Shown here: positions 10,000 through 19,751 of the stretch, in pieces
How the letters are laid out: each line of letters starts with the position of its first letter
How positions within the stretch are numbered: the stretch's first letter is position 1
Origin: JANQTF01 sp041741415
GTDB taxonomy: Bacteria; Bacteroidota; Bacteroidia; J057
Length of the DNA: 64,000 bases
Direction of reading: 5' to 3'
NCBI GenBank assembly: GCA_041741415.1
Contig: JBGSKC010000035.1
Location: forward strand, 193,958-257,957
Program-made: the position numbers and the translations under genes
The notes under the pieces: generated by a model
Seen by the model: the letters and a program-made list of their open reading frames with translations, nothing else
What the model was told of the DNA's origin: nothing
Databases searched by the model: none

Positions 10000-11061
10000 A
10001 TGTGGAAAAGAATTGCCATTGTGGCTGCGATTCTGGGCCTGCTTGCCCTCGTCGTGTTTCAATTGAGTGCCAACAAAAAAGTCATGGAATCCAATGTGGC
10101 GCAGGCTGCAATCAGAAACGACTCCATGGCCGTAACTGCCCTGACGGTTTCCTCCAGCAGCCTGAGCCGCGATTTTCGCGCCATCGGCAAGTTTGAGCCA
10201 GTGCGCGAAGTGCAGGTCATGGCCGAAACACAGGGAACTGTGGTTAGTCTGCCCATTCGTGAGGGCGGTTCAGTTCGCCAGGGAGCGCTTCTGGCGAAGC
10301 TCGATGCTGAAAGCCTCGAAGTTGACCTTGGCATTACCAAAGAATCTCTGTCCAAAGCCAAATCCGACCTGGCCCGGTACGAAACCCTCGCTGCTGGCGG
10401 AGCCGCTCCTGCTGCCCAGCTCGACGATCTGCGTCTGGCCGTCAAGAATTACGAGGCCCGCATCAGGAGCCTGGAGATTGCTTTGTCAAAAAGTACCATC
10501 GAAGCGCCGATCGGCGGCTTCGTGAACACCCTCAACATTGAGCGGGGCAGCACCCTGATGCCCGGCGCGCCGGTAGCCACCATTGTGGACATTTCCAGTG
10601 TGGAACTGATGGTGCAACTCTCCGAAGCAGAAGTGCAGGCTGTGAGAGTCGGGCAATCTGTGGAGGTGTCGGCAGATCTGATTCCCGGCAGCAAACTGAA
10701 CGGAAAAGTGACCTACATCGGGGCGAAGGCCGACAATGCCGGGAAATTTCCGGTGAGGGTTCAGGTTTCGAACAACGGCAAGGACTTGATCCGTGCTGGT
10801 ATGGCAGGAAATGCAATCTTCCAATTTGCCCAGGCATATGAAGGGCTGTTCATTCCCCGCCAGGCCGTTCGGGGAAGTTTGCTCAACCCACAAGTGTTCG
10901 TGATTGGCGACGACCAGGTCATTCGCCTGGTAAGCATCAAGGCTGGCGTTGAAACCGGCGGTCAGGTGCTCGTGCTGGAAGGCCTCAAGGCTGGCGACCG
11001 TATTGTTGCGGCAGTGTCTGAAAATCTGGTGGAAGGTGCCAATGTGCTGATCATTCAATAA
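10000..11061 (+). CDS. RND efflux periplasmic adaptor (MFP/HlyD family)
   Basis: A 353-aa membrane fusion protein with an N-terminal membrane anchor or signal (MWKRIAIVAAILGLLALVVF). The first half of the lipoyl domain is VMAETQGTVVSLPIREGGSVRQGALLAKLD without the full run; the helical hairpin follows (TKESLSKAKSDLARYE), then the second lipoyl half (IEAPIGGFV), the beta-barrel (SVELMVQLSEAEVQAV), and a membrane-proximal domain ending in EGLKAGDRIV. It links the inner membrane pump to the TolC partner. The pump begins 34 bp downstream. Cargo is not predictable. Confidence 0.93.
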   Translation: MWKRIAIVAAILGLLALVVFQLSANKKVMESNVAQAAIRNDSMAVTALTVSSSSLSRDFRAIGKFEPVREVQVMAETQGTVVSLPIREGGSVRQGALLAKLDAESLEVDLGITKESLSKAKSDLARYETLAAGGAAPAAQLDDLRLAVKNYEARIRSLEIALSKSTIEAPIGGFVNTLNIERGSTLMPGAPVATIVDISSVELMVQLSEAEVQAVRVGQSVEVSADLIPGSKLNGKVTYIGAKADNAGKFPVRVQVSNNGKDLIRAGMAGNAIFQFAQAYEGLFIPRQAVRGSLLNPQVFVIGDDQVIRLVSIKAGVETGGQVLVLEGLKAGDRIVAAVSENLVEGANVLIIQ

Positions 11062-11095
11062 ACCCCGGTTTGCCGGGCAACCAACCATTTCTAGT

Positions 11096-14000
11096 ATGAC
11101 TATTTCAGAAATTGCCATCAAGCGGCCCTCGCTCATCATCGTGATGTTTGCGGTGCTGACGCTGCTGGGCTTGTATGGATACTTTCAACTGAGCTACGAA
11201 CTGTTGCCAAAATTCGAGGCACCAATCGTGGCCATCACAACTGTTTATCCCGGGGCCTCGCCTTCCGAGGTAGAAAACACTGTGACCAAGCGGATTGAGG
11301 ATGCCGTGTCTGGGGTCGAAGGCTTGTCGAGCGTCCGGTCCGTTTCCCGCGAAAACCTCTCTCTGGTGATCGTGGAAATGGAGTCTGGGGCAGATGTGGA
11401 CAAGGCTTTGCAAAATGCGACCCGCTTCGTGAACGCCATCCAGGCGCAATTGCCGGAGGATGCCCTCACGCCATCAATCGGGAAATTCGCCATCGACGAA
11501 CTGCCGGTGATTCAGATGCTGGCTACTTCGACAATGAACCCGACCGAATTTTTCGACCTCACCCAAAACCGGATCGTGCCCTATATCGCAAGGGTTCCGG
11601 GAGTGGCCAATATTACTCTCATTGGCGGGCAGGAGCGGGAAATCAGGGTGAATGTGGAGGCGGAAAAACTGAATTTGTACAACCTCTCGCTTCTTCAGGT
11701 AACACAGGCCCTGCGCGCTGCCAACCTCGATTTTCCCACAGGTAAAATCAAAGATGACGATCGCCAAATCCTCATTCGTCTGGTCGGAAAGCTGCGCACC
11801 CTCGACGACATTCGTTCCCTGGTCATTAGCCGCAATCCGGCCACCAATGCTCCGGTGTTTCTCTCCGAGGTGGCCGAGGTGGTGGACGCAGAAAAAGAAG
11901 TGCAGCAAATTGCGCGGCTCAATGGCCAAACAGCTCTGGCGATTTCGATTCAGAAAAACAGCGATGCCAACGCGGTGGCGGTGAGCGAAAAGGTGCAGAT
12001 AGCCCTTCGTGAGCTGGAAGAGGCTAACCAAGGTTCAAACCTGAAGTTTAGCATTGCCCAGGACACCTCCATTTTTACCCTGGAAGCTGCCGATGCCGTG
12101 ATCAAAGACATTGGCCTGGCCATTTTGCTGGTGGCGCTTGTGATGCTCGTCTTTTTGCACAGCCTCCGAAATGCCTTCATCGTGATGCTGGCGATTCCGG
12201 CGTCGCTGGTGTCGGTGTTCTTCGTGATGTTCGTCCTTGGTTTTACCCTCAACCTCATGACCCTGCTGGCGATTTCGCTGGTGGTCGGGATTCTGGTGGA
12301 TGATAGCATTGTGGTGCTGGAAAACATTTACCGGCACCTGGAAATGGGCAAAGACCGCAGGCAGGCAGCGCTGGATGGCCGTAACGAAATCGGCTTCACA
12401 GCCCTGTCGATTACCCTGGTGGACATCGTGGTGTTCCTCCCGCTGGCGCTGGTGGAAGGGATTATCCAGAACATCATGCAGCAATTTTCGCTGGTGGTGG
12501 TGTTCTCCACACTCATGTCGCTGGTGGTATCATTTACCCTCACCCCCTTCCTGGCTTCACGTTTGTCGAAACTCACCCCCATTCGCAAAGAGCGAATCGG
12601 TGGCAGAATCATCTACTGGGTGGAATCTTTCATTAGTGGCCTGGCCAACAGCTATGCACACAGCCTTACCTGGGTGCTCCGCCATAAAAGCATTACTTTG
12701 ATTGGCACCCTGTTGCTGATCATCGGAGCGCTTTCGCTGGCTGCCATGGGCTTTATCGGAACCGAGTTTGCTGCCGCTGGAGACAAAGGGGAGTTTGTGG
12801 TGAAGATTGAAATGCCCAAACAGACACCGATTAGCCGAACCAATGAGATCGCCCTTCAGGTGGAAGAGATGTTCTACGGCCGCCCGGAGGTTGAAAAGGT
12901 TTATACCAATGTGGGAACTTCTTCCAGTGCTTTCGGTAACCTGGAGGGAGAAAACTATGGAGACATTTTCATTACCCTGGAAGATCCGCAAAAAACAGGC
13001 ATCAAAACGGGCACCTATGCCAGGGAAGTGAAGCTGGAACTGGAGAAAATGTTGCCAGGCGTTACAATCAAAACTGCTGAGATCGGCATTTTTGGCGGAG
13101 CCGACCAGGCACCTGTCCAGATCATTTTGGCCGGAACCGATACCGACTCTTTGTATGCCTACGCCGAATGGCTCAAGGGCAAGCTCACCACCCTGCCGGG
13201 CGTGATTGATGCTGATATTTCTGCCAAGCAAGGTAACCCGGAGATCAACATTGAGCTGGACCGCCAGCGCATGTCGGAGCTGGGCCTGAGCCAGGATGTG
13301 GTGGGTCTCACCCTTCAGACTGCGTTTGCCGGAACCGAAGCCACCAAGTTCCGCGACGGCGATAACGAATACGATATCACAGTTCGGCTAGACCAGTTTA
13401 ACCGGAAAAGCCAGTCCGACATTGAAAACCTGACCTTTGTGAACGGCATGGGCCAGACGGTCAAGCTCAGCCAATTTGCCAATATCGGTCCGGGCACAGG
13501 GCCGTCGCAGCTGGAACGCCGCGACAGGATCGCCGCCGTTGTCGTTTCTTCCCAGTTGCTGGGCCGCCCGGTGGGAACAGTTGGTCAGGAAATCGACGCA
13601 CTCGTGAAGGGCAATCCCAAGCCGGAGGGCATTGAGGTGATCTATGACGGCGACCTGAAAAACCAGGCAGAGGGGTTCGGCAGCCTTGGGCTGGCCCTCA
13701 TCGCCTCCTTCGTGCTGGTTTACCTGATTATGGTGGCGCTCTACGATTCTTATGTATATCCCTTCGTGGTGTTGTTTTCCATTCCGGTAGCATTGATTGG
13801 AGCATTCCTGGCCCTTGCCCTCACGATGAACACCCTGAGCATCTTCACCATGCTGGGCATGATCATGCTGCTGGGGCTTGTGGCGAAAAACGCGATTCTG
13901 ATCGTGGACTTTGCCAACCAGCTCAAGGCACATGGCCACCGCACGGTGGAAGCGCTGGTGATTTCAGGAAAAGCGCGCCTTCGGCCTATTCTCATGACCA

Positions 14001-14284
14001 CCATCGCCATGGTGTTTGGGATGATCCCCATCGCCATTGCGGTAGGCCCGGGTGCGGAGTGGAAAAATGGCCTCGCATGGGCTTTGATTGGAGGCCTCAC
14101 CTCGTCTATGCTGCTCACCATTTTCGTGGTGCCGGCAGTGTACATGATCATGGACATGTTGCGGGCCAAGCTTAGCGGAGACAAGGAAGGTTATCCAAGA
14201 AAAGCGGAACTGGACGCGATTGACGTGGATAGCATCACGATCCACGACGAAATGGAGTATGTTCGTGAACACACGCCCAGCTGA
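11096..14284 (+). CDS. RND efflux pump permease (AcrB/HAE1-like)
   Basis: A 1062-aa inner membrane transporter of normal family length with twelve predicted helices and two large periplasmic loops. Hallmarks: N-terminal MTISEIAIKRPSLIIVMFAV, the first-loop motif YPGASPSEVENTVTKRIEDA, the proton-relay Asp pair in TM4 (VGILVDDSIVVLENI), the repeat-half equivalent GLVAKNAILIVDFANQ, and RLRPILMTTIAMVFGMIP. It exports small molecules using the proton gradient together with the adaptor and TolC genes upstream. Last gene of the operon; a strong terminator follows at 14321. Confidence 0.96.
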   Translation: MTISEIAIKRPSLIIVMFAVLTLLGLYGYFQLSYELLPKFEAPIVAITTVYPGASPSEVENTVTKRIEDAVSGVEGLSSVRSVSRENLSLVIVEMESGADVDKALQNATRFVNAIQAQLPEDALTPSIGKFAIDELPVIQMLATSTMNPTEFFDLTQNRIVPYIARVPGVANITLIGGQEREIRVNVEAEKLNLYNLSLLQVTQALRAANLDFPTGKIKDDDRQILIRLVGKLRTLDDIRSLVISRNPATNAPVFLSEVAEVVDAEKEVQQIARLNGQTALAISIQKNSDANAVAVSEKVQIALRELEEANQGSNLKFSIAQDTSIFTLEAADAVIKDIGLAILLVALVMLVFLHSLRNAFIVMLAIPASLVSVFFVMFVLGFTLNLMTLLAISLVVGILVDDSIVVLENIYRHLEMGKDRRQAALDGRNEIGFTALSITLVDIVVFLPLALVEGIIQNIMQQFSLVVVFSTLMSLVVSFTLTPFLASRLSKLTPIRKERIGGRIIYWVESFISGLANSYAHSLTWVLRHKSITLIGTLLLIIGALSLAAMGFIGTEFAAAGDKGEFVVKIEMPKQTPISRTNEIALQVEEMFYGRPEVEKVYTNVGTSSSAFGNLEGENYGDIFITLEDPQKTGIKTGTYAREVKLELEKMLPGVTIKTAEIGIFGGADQAPVQIILAGTDTDSLYAYAEWLKGKLTTLPGVIDADISAKQGNPEINIELDRQRMSELGLSQDVVGLTLQTAFAGTEATKFRDGDNEYDITVRLDQFNRKSQSDIENLTFVNGMGQTVKLSQFANIGPGTGPSQLERRDRIAAVVVSSQLLGRPVGTVGQEIDALVKGNPKPEGIEVIYDGDLKNQAEGFGSLGLALIASFVLVYLIMVALYDSYVYPFVVLFSIPVALIGAFLALALTMNTLSIFTMLGMIMLLGLVAKNAILIVDFANQLKAHGHRTVEALVISGKARLRPILMTTIAMVFGMIPIAIAVGPGAEWKNGLAWALIGGLTSSMLLTIFVVPAVYMIMDMLRAKLSGDKEGYPRKAELDAIDVDSITIHDEMEYVREHTPS

Positions 14285-14320
14285 GTGAACTGATTTGGAG
14301 ATTCGCAAAATGAGATGCAA

Positions 14321-14364
14321 CAGGCCTCTTAGGTGTCATTTACCTTTGAGGCCTGTTTTTTTTT
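14321..14364 (+). terminator. Intrinsic terminator of the RND operon
   Basis: CAGGCCTC (14321-14328) pairs with GAGGCCTG (14348-14355), followed directly by nine T residues (14356-14364). It lies 37 bp past the pump's stop codon. The T-run overlaps the stop codon of the convergent gene ending at 14363. Confidence 0.85.
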
Positions 14365-14788
14365 ACTGCCTGCCCCACAGTTCAACCGTGGACCGTTGGC
14401 GTGCGCGGTTGCGGGTGTCATACACGAAAACAACCTTGGTGATGACCCTGCGGTTGCCGGGAAGGTCGAGCACGCGGGTCTGGCCTCCGGCGGGAATGCG
14501 CTCCCGCACTTCCAGCACTTCTTCCTGGCCATTGCGGAAGTGGACCACAACCCGGGTGAGGTCGATGGGGGCACCTTTTACCTTGAGTTGCAGAGCTGTG
14601 AACGAGCCTTCGCGTGCGGTGACGAAGATTTCGTCGCGGTCAACGGCGAAATTGACTTTTCGGCTGCCGAGCAGCTCCCATGGGCCGGGCTGAGGAAGCA
14701 GGTGGTGGGCAGCAGCGGAGCCGAGGCTCAGGACCATCAGCATCAGCGTGGCAAGGGCGAGTCGGGAGGGACGGGCGAAAATGTTCAT
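14363..14788 (-). CDS. Small secreted protein, DUF2541-like
   Basis: A 141-aa protein with a signal peptide (MNIFARPSRLALATLMLMVLSLGSAAAHH). The mature part has the pattern WELLGSRKVNF, ALQLKVKGAPIDLTRVVVHFRNG, IPAGGQTRVLDLPGNRRVI and a final STVELWGRQ. From memory this resembles the DUF2541 family (E. coli YaaI type), a short beta-rich domain of unknown function. Probably periplasmic. Convergent with the RND pump and sharing its terminator region. A stand-alone gene; the upstream 287 bp has no other gene. Confidence 0.65.
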   Translation of the reverse strand: MNIFARPSRLALATLMLMVLSLGSAAAHHLLPQPGPWELLGSRKVNFAVDRDEIFVTAREGSFTALQLKVKGAPIDLTRVVVHFRNGQEEVLEVRERIPAGGQTRVLDLPGNRRVITKVVFVYDTRNRARQRSTVELWGRQ

Positions 14789-15030
14789 GAGAAAAGGGAG
14801 TTAGGAGGTTTTTCTTTTGATCAGTTTCCTTTAGATTGAAGAAGGCAGAATAAGTTTAATCAGCCACGAGAACAAAAAACGATTCTATGCCCACCACCTT
14901 GCCCATCATGGGACCTGACTTGATTGGGATACGCGCGCAGTTCCCCGTGGTCTCTATCTGTATGAGTTGAGAGATTCAGATGACACACTGATGACCCAAG
15001 GGAAGATCTCGTTAGAATAATGTGATACCA

Positions 15031-15065
15031 GCAGGGGGCCTTGAGGCCGTCTCAAGGCCCCCTGC
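15031..15065. repeat. Perfect 15-bp inverted repeat just before a start codon
   Basis: GCAGGGGGCCTTGAG (15031-15045) is followed by a 5-base loop and its exact reverse complement (15051-15065). The arm is very GC-rich and there is no T-run on either side, so it is not a standard terminator. It ends 10 bp before the ATG at 15076, inside the likely 5' leader of the delta-60 T9SS gene. Possible roles are a translation-controlling hairpin, an mRNA stabiliser, or a dispersed REP-like element. The rest of 14789-15075 shows nothing else recognisable. Confidence 0.7.
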
Positions 15066-15075
15066 AATTAACCTT

Positions 15076-16563
15076 ATGAAAATGAAAATTGCATCCATCT
15101 TTTCCCTGTTGTTCCTATTTCTAAGCTCAGGCCTTGCCCAGCCGCTCGGGCTTGATACGACCTTCCAGCCCGCACATGCTTTTGAAGATTATTACCTCAA
15201 GACCTACACTGGTAGTGTTCAGGGAGCCTTTGAAGAACCGGATGGACGCATTGCTTTGTGTGGGTACTTTCGGGATTCCAGATATCCGAAACTTGCACAC
15301 GGGATTCGGCTGAACCAGAACGGTTCTTTTGACCCGACTTGGAATCCACCACTGGGTTGGGGGCAAACTGATCGACAAATTTTTTATTTGAGTAAGGCGG
15401 CTGGAAGATATTTTTTTGTCAGAGATCATGGGATTTCTGTTATTGGTCTAAATGGACAAATTGTCATCTCACATTTTGCCATCCAGGACACCTTCTTCTG
15501 CGGAGGCCTGTTCAAACCCTACTTCTTCCCCGACGGCAGCTTTCTCACCGGGATGTCTGGCTGCAACTGGCAGGACACTCTGGGCACCTGGCACAAGATG
15601 AACCTTGCCCGGGTGGATTCATCGGGCTGGATAGACTTCAGCTTTGACCACAATGCCGATGATTATGTGCAAACCGTTGACCGATATGACTCCACCCGCT
15701 TTCTTGTGTTTGGGAGACGGGTCTCTGCCTATGACTCCATTCCGGTCAACAAGATGTTCCGGATTTATGAGGATGGAACCCTGGACACGACTTTTCAGCT
15801 TGATGCCGATATCCTGCATTCTGGAAGCCCAATATATATTCAAGAAGATGGAAAAGTGATTTTGGGTCGAGACGTAATGTATCTATCCAGCAGATCTGAC
15901 TCGGCGGCAATTATATTAAGGTTGAATCAGGACGGATCGATTGACACCTCTTTCAACATACAATTTAACACTTTGGCAGTTGGCGCTGAGGTTTCTGTGA
16001 TTAATTCTGCCTGCCCCACAACAGACGGCGGCTTGCTCATCGGCGGGCAGTTTGAGCAATACGATGGCTACCCCCGGGGCAATCTCGTCAAAACGGATGC
16101 CGATGGGTTCATTGATACGAGATACCTCAACGGTGCCGGGGTTGATAGCACCAAGGATCATTGGGGGTTTCCCGAAACCGTGTTCAACATCCTCCCCGGC
16201 CAAAATGACACCTACTACGTGATGGGAGACTTTCTCATGTTCGACGGCCAGCCCGTCAAGCCCATCATTCGGCTGCTGGGGCTAAGCCATACGGTGGGGG
16301 TGGAGGAGGAGGTGCGGCCTCAGGTGGTGAGGGTTTTTCCCAATCCTGCCAGCGACGAAGTCACGTTTGCCTGGGAGGACCTTTCTGGTTTTGACGCCGC
16401 TGTGATCAGGTTGTTTGATCTGCAAGGGCGGTTGTTGGCAGAGCAGAACTGGCTGGCTGGTGTGCAGGAATACACGATTCAGCTTCCCGAGTACAGCGGG
16501 ACGGTGCTGTATGAAGTGGAGCGCGGCGAGGTAGTGGTGCGCGGGAAATTGGTGGTGCAGTAG
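15076..16563 (+). CDS. Delta-60 repeat protein with T9SS sorting domain
   Basis: About 495 aa from the ATG at 15076, which gives a good signal peptide (MKMKIASIFSLLFLFLSSGLAQ); an earlier in-frame start at 15022 is unlikely. The body holds at least six delta-60-like strands recognisable by an L/I-D-x-x-F core: LDTTFQP, GSFDPTWNP, GWIDFSFD, GTLDTTFQ, GSIDTSFN and GFIDTRY, consistent with a beta-propeller-like fold. The last 80 residues form a T9SS type-A C-terminal domain (VRVFPNPASDEVTFAW, then LFDLQGRLLAEQ). Predicted to be exported across the outer membrane and attached to or released from the surface. Ligand unknown. Confidence 0.88.
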   Translation: MKMKIASIFSLLFLFLSSGLAQPLGLDTTFQPAHAFEDYYLKTYTGSVQGAFEEPDGRIALCGYFRDSRYPKLAHGIRLNQNGSFDPTWNPPLGWGQTDRQIFYLSKAAGRYFFVRDHGISVIGLNGQIVISHFAIQDTFFCGGLFKPYFFPDGSFLTGMSGCNWQDTLGTWHKMNLARVDSSGWIDFSFDHNADDYVQTVDRYDSTRFLVFGRRVSAYDSIPVNKMFRIYEDGTLDTTFQLDADILHSGSPIYIQEDGKVILGRDVMYLSSRSDSAAIILRLNQDGSIDTSFNIQFNTLAVGAEVSVINSACPTTDGGLLIGGQFEQYDGYPRGNLVKTDADGFIDTRYLNGAGVDSTKDHWGFPETVFNILPGQNDTYYVMGDFLMFDGQPVKPIIRLLGLSHTVGVEEEVRPQVVRVFPNPASDEVTFAWEDLSGFDAAVIRLFDLQGRLLAEQNWLAGVQEYTIQLPEYSGTVLYEVERGEVVVRGKLVVQ

Positions 16564-16642
16564 GCAGGGGCCAGTATTGGGTTGAGCTCAGCAGAGGCGT
16601 CCTGTACTTGCAGGCTGCGTTCCCCCGCCGTAATTTCGGTGC

Positions 16643-17881
16643 ATGGCAGCTCCTCTCCGCATCCTGGTTATTTGCTCAAAATTTCCTTATCCGTCCAAGG
16701 ACGGAGGCACCATGGCCATGATGTCCATGATCAGGGGCTTTGCCCAGCTCGGGCATGGGGTCACGGTGCTGGCGATGAACACGCCCAAGCACTATGTAAA
16801 GCTCAGCGAGCTTCCCGAAGAGGTTCACGAGCTTGCCTCCTTCATTGCCGTGGGGGTTGATACCCGGGTGCGGTTGCTGGATGCCCTCGCCAACCTGATT
16901 TTTTCGCGCGAGTCCTACCATGTTCAGCGCTTCCAGTCAAAAGCTTTCCGGGCAGAACTCTCCAAAGTACTCACCGAACAGGAGTTCGATGTCGTGCAGG
17001 CCGAAACCCTGTTCATGGCCACCTACCTCGACACCATCCGGGCACTGGCCCCGAAGGCACTGGTGAGCTACCGGGCGCATAATGTGGAGCATGAGATCTG
17101 GTCGCGCCGCGCTGCCAATGAGCTCAACCCAATCAAGAAAATGGTGCTTGAGACCACGGCCCTGCGCATTGAAGCCTATGAAAAGGAAGTGCTGGGTGCA
17201 AATGGCTTCGATTGCGTGGTGCCTATTACTGGTCGCGACGCCGGGTTAATTGCCGACATGGGCAGCAAGATGCCCAGCTTTGTGTGTCCGGCGGGCCTCG
17301 ACATGAGTGCCATTCAGGCCGCAGGAACAAGGGAAATCGAATGGCCCTCTCTCTTTTACCTGGGGGCGCTGGACTGGGAACCCAACAAGGAAGGGCTCCG
17401 CTGGTTTTTAAAAAAGGTGTGGCCCATTGTGAAAAAATTTGCGCCTCAGCTCAGGCTATATTTGGCAGGGCGCAACATGCCCGCGGAGTTCCGGCAGCTT
17501 CGGGATTCGCAAATTGTGGCCCTGGGGGAGGTGGAAAATGCTACTGACTTCATGCAGGACAAAGCCATCATGGTGGTACCGATCCTGTCGGGAAGCGGCA
17601 TGAGGGTGAAGCTGCTCGAAGGAATGGCGCACCGCAAGGCGATTGTGGCCACCCGCGTGGCTGCCGAGGGTTTTGGCCTCCGAAGCGGGGAGCATGTGTT
17701 TTTTGCAGATGAGCCCCAGGAATTTGCCAACGCCATTCTCACCCTTGCCGAAAACCGCGCCTTGTACAATTTCATCGCCGATAAGGCTTTCGAATTTGTG
17801 GAACACGCCTACGCCAACAGCAAGGTGGTGGGTGGCCTGGTTTCTTTTTACGAAAAGCAACGCGCAGGCAGGCAGGGCTGA
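16643..17881 (+). CDS. Glycosyltransferase family 4
   Basis: A 412-aa GT-B fold enzyme. N-terminal Rossmann domain starts MAAPLRILVICSKFPYPSKDGG (donor/acceptor glycine loop) and the acceptor domain includes VVQAETLFMATYL. The C-terminal domain has FYLGALDWEPNKEGLRWFL, LAGRNMP and VPILSGSGMRVKLLEGMAHRKAIVATRVAAEGF, the last corresponding to the nucleotide-sugar-binding region of GT4. Likely retaining and cytoplasmic at the membrane. It neighbours a GT-C-like protein, a flippase and a SIS isomerase, so surface glycan assembly is the likely role. Confidence 0.88.
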   Translation: MAAPLRILVICSKFPYPSKDGGTMAMMSMIRGFAQLGHGVTVLAMNTPKHYVKLSELPEEVHELASFIAVGVDTRVRLLDALANLIFSRESYHVQRFQSKAFRAELSKVLTEQEFDVVQAETLFMATYLDTIRALAPKALVSYRAHNVEHEIWSRRAANELNPIKKMVLETTALRIEAYEKEVLGANGFDCVVPITGRDAGLIADMGSKMPSFVCPAGLDMSAIQAAGTREIEWPSLFYLGALDWEPNKEGLRWFLKKVWPIVKKFAPQLRLYLAGRNMPAEFRQLRDSQIVALGEVENATDFMQDKAIMVVPILSGSGMRVKLLEGMAHRKAIVATRVAAEGFGLRSGEHVFFADEPQEFANAILTLAENRALYNFIADKAFEFVEHAYANSKVVGGLVSFYEKQRAGRQG

Positions 17882-17927
17882 GCCTGACAACCAATTCGGT
17901 GCGGCTGCCCGCAGAGGAGGTTCAAGC

Positions 17928-19751
17928 CTATTTCCACAGCAACTCTACCTGCCAGTCATCCACCCAAATGGGCAACTGTCCGCCTGCCTGCCAGAAATAG
18001 ACCTTCACCCGGTCGCCCGGGCGGGCTTTGGAGGGCACCGGCATTTCGAAATGATATTCGCCCCAGCTTCCCGGCGTCATGGCATACTGGATGCGGGCCG
18101 TTGTTTCCCGGTACATCTGTCCATTCCGCAAAAACTGCATCACCATTTGGGTCATGGCCCATCGGTTCCACTCCATGGCGGGAAAATAGACCATGGCCGA
18201 GCTTCGCACCCAGGCTTCTTTGTGCCGGAGAAAGGAGTCCAGGGGCATTTCGAAGGCAGGGGAGTACTGCACCGAATCATTCAGCAGCATGGCGAAGCTA
18301 CCCTGATGAACCTGCTCAGCGCTCCGGAATGCGGTGGTATCAGTCTCGAAATCGTTGGTGTAGAGGGTGATGCGGTCAAATCCTTCGTCATTCGCCAATT
18401 CATCCCGAACGTCAAGAAATTTTTTGTCGGCGGGGTCCGGGTGAGGGTTTCCGAAAATTTTCCAGTAGTAGGCCCGGGTCATGAATTCTGCCTCCCAGCC
18501 ACCCCGGGGGGCATGGGCCTGGTAGGTCATGACGAGGTTGAGGTAGGAGCATCCGAGGGTGAGGAGCAGCACCAGGGCGCTGGTCCAGCAGCGGCGGGCC
18601 GCCCATTGAAAAAAGGCTGCCAGCGGCAGCGCCATGAGGGCGTAGGATTGCACGAGGGGCCTGGCACCGAAGCTGCCGCCATACCACCACACTTCCCAGG
18701 CAAACACCACATACACCGTCACGACGAGGAAAGCCAGGATGGCCAGCCAGCTGTTTTTCACCTGCCTGAACAGCGGAACAAAGCCCAGCACAGCCAGCAG
18801 CATGAGGGGAGTGTAGATGAACCAGCCCTTTCGCCAGCCAAACAAGCCGAGCCAGACCATCGGCCTTGACCACCAGAAGCCGAATTCGCCATAGCTGTAA
18901 TGAATCCAGCTCCCGGCGGCAAACTTCCAGTAGGCTAGCTGCACCATGCCCATGGCGGCCATGCCCAGCCCGAGCAGCAGGACATCCGGGCGGCGCTCCC
19001 AGAGCAGCCGGATTTTTCTCTGCAAAGAAGGCAGACCTGTGATTCCCCACAGGGCAGGAACAGCAGCCACGAGGAGGTCGGTGGGGCGAATGATGGTGGC
19101 CAGCCCGATCACGAGGCCCATGGCAAGGGCGGGGCCGCGCCGGGGTTGCTCATGCCAGCGGATGGTGAGCCAGAGCAGGATGGCGTAGAGGGTAAAAAGG
19201 GTGTTGTGGGGCATGGCCCCGTCCACGGCGCTGTAGTTGAGGTAGTTGGTGGCCAACACAAGGCAAATGAGCGTGGCGGCCGTAACGGTTTCCGAAAAAA
19301 ATCGGAGCAATACCTTGCGAAGCACCCAGAGGCCGAGCAGGGAAATGAGCAGGGACGTGAGAGAAATGGCCAACTGGTAAGGCGGCGAAAAACCATCTGC
19401 CGGGTGGCCAAGTGCCGGTGCCAGGGCATGCGCCACGAAAAAGCCGGGGGCAAAAACAAGCGACTGCCCGATGGCATATTTCATTACCCAGCGCCCATCT
19501 TCCTGCTGGTAGGCATGGTGAAAATCACCGGCAGGCTGGTATTTGGCCATGATTTCCTCCCGGAAAGCCAGCCCCTGCGGATCGTCGTAAATGAAAAAGG
19601 CGGGAAGGTAGAGGTAGTAGCCAAACACATCCCAGCTCAGTGTGGCTTCGCTGCCGCTTTTTTCCCAGCGAGGGTAAAACAATGCCACCTGCACCACGGC
19701 AAAGGCAGCCAGGATCCAGGCACTAAGGGAAAAAGAAGGTCGCAGTCGCAT
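17928..19751 (-). CDS. Polytopic GT-C-like membrane protein with C-terminal beta domain
   Basis: A 607-aa protein with about ten hydrophobic helices over the first 420 residues. After the first helix an acidic loop (SWDVFGYYLYLPAFF) precedes further helices; an Asp in this position is typical of GT-C/PMT-like transferases using lipid-linked sugars. A soluble C-terminal part (about 450-607) contains NDFETDT, a string of aromatic and acidic residues, and ends in VDDWQVELLWK, suggesting a jelly-roll carbohydrate-binding-like domain on the periplasmic side. No specific family recognised. Convergent with the GT4 gene (46-bp gap) and divergent from the flippase (165 bp). Confidence 0.65.
   Translation of the reverse strand: MRLRPSFSLSAWILAAFAVVQVALFYPRWEKSGSEATLSWDVFGYYLYLPAFFIYDDPQGLAFREEIMAKYQPAGDFHHAYQQEDGRWVMKYAIGQSLVFAPGFFVAHALAPALGHPADGFSPPYQLAISLTSLLISLLGLWVLRKVLLRFFSETVTAATLICLVLATNYLNYSAVDGAMPHNTLFTLYAILLWLTIRWHEQPRRGPALAMGLVIGLATIIRPTDLLVAAVPALWGITGLPSLQRKIRLLWERRPDVLLLGLGMAAMGMVQLAYWKFAAGSWIHYSYGEFGFWWSRPMVWLGLFGWRKGWFIYTPLMLLAVLGFVPLFRQVKNSWLAILAFLVVTVYVVFAWEVWWYGGSFGARPLVQSYALMALPLAAFFQWAARRCWTSALVLLLTLGCSYLNLVMTYQAHAPRGGWEAEFMTRAYYWKIFGNPHPDPADKKFLDVRDELANDEGFDRITLYTNDFETDTTAFRSAEQVHQGSFAMLLNDSVQYSPAFEMPLDSFLRHKEAWVRSSAMVYFPAMEWNRWAMTQMVMQFLRNGQMYRETTARIQYAMTPGSWGEYHFEMPVPSKARPGDRVKVYFWQAGGQLPIWVDDWQVELLWK

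Noticed and set aside
11062..11095. CCCGG/CCGGG hairpin between adaptor and pump genes
   Set aside because: Only a five-base stem with no T-run, inside an operon; no reason to assign a function.
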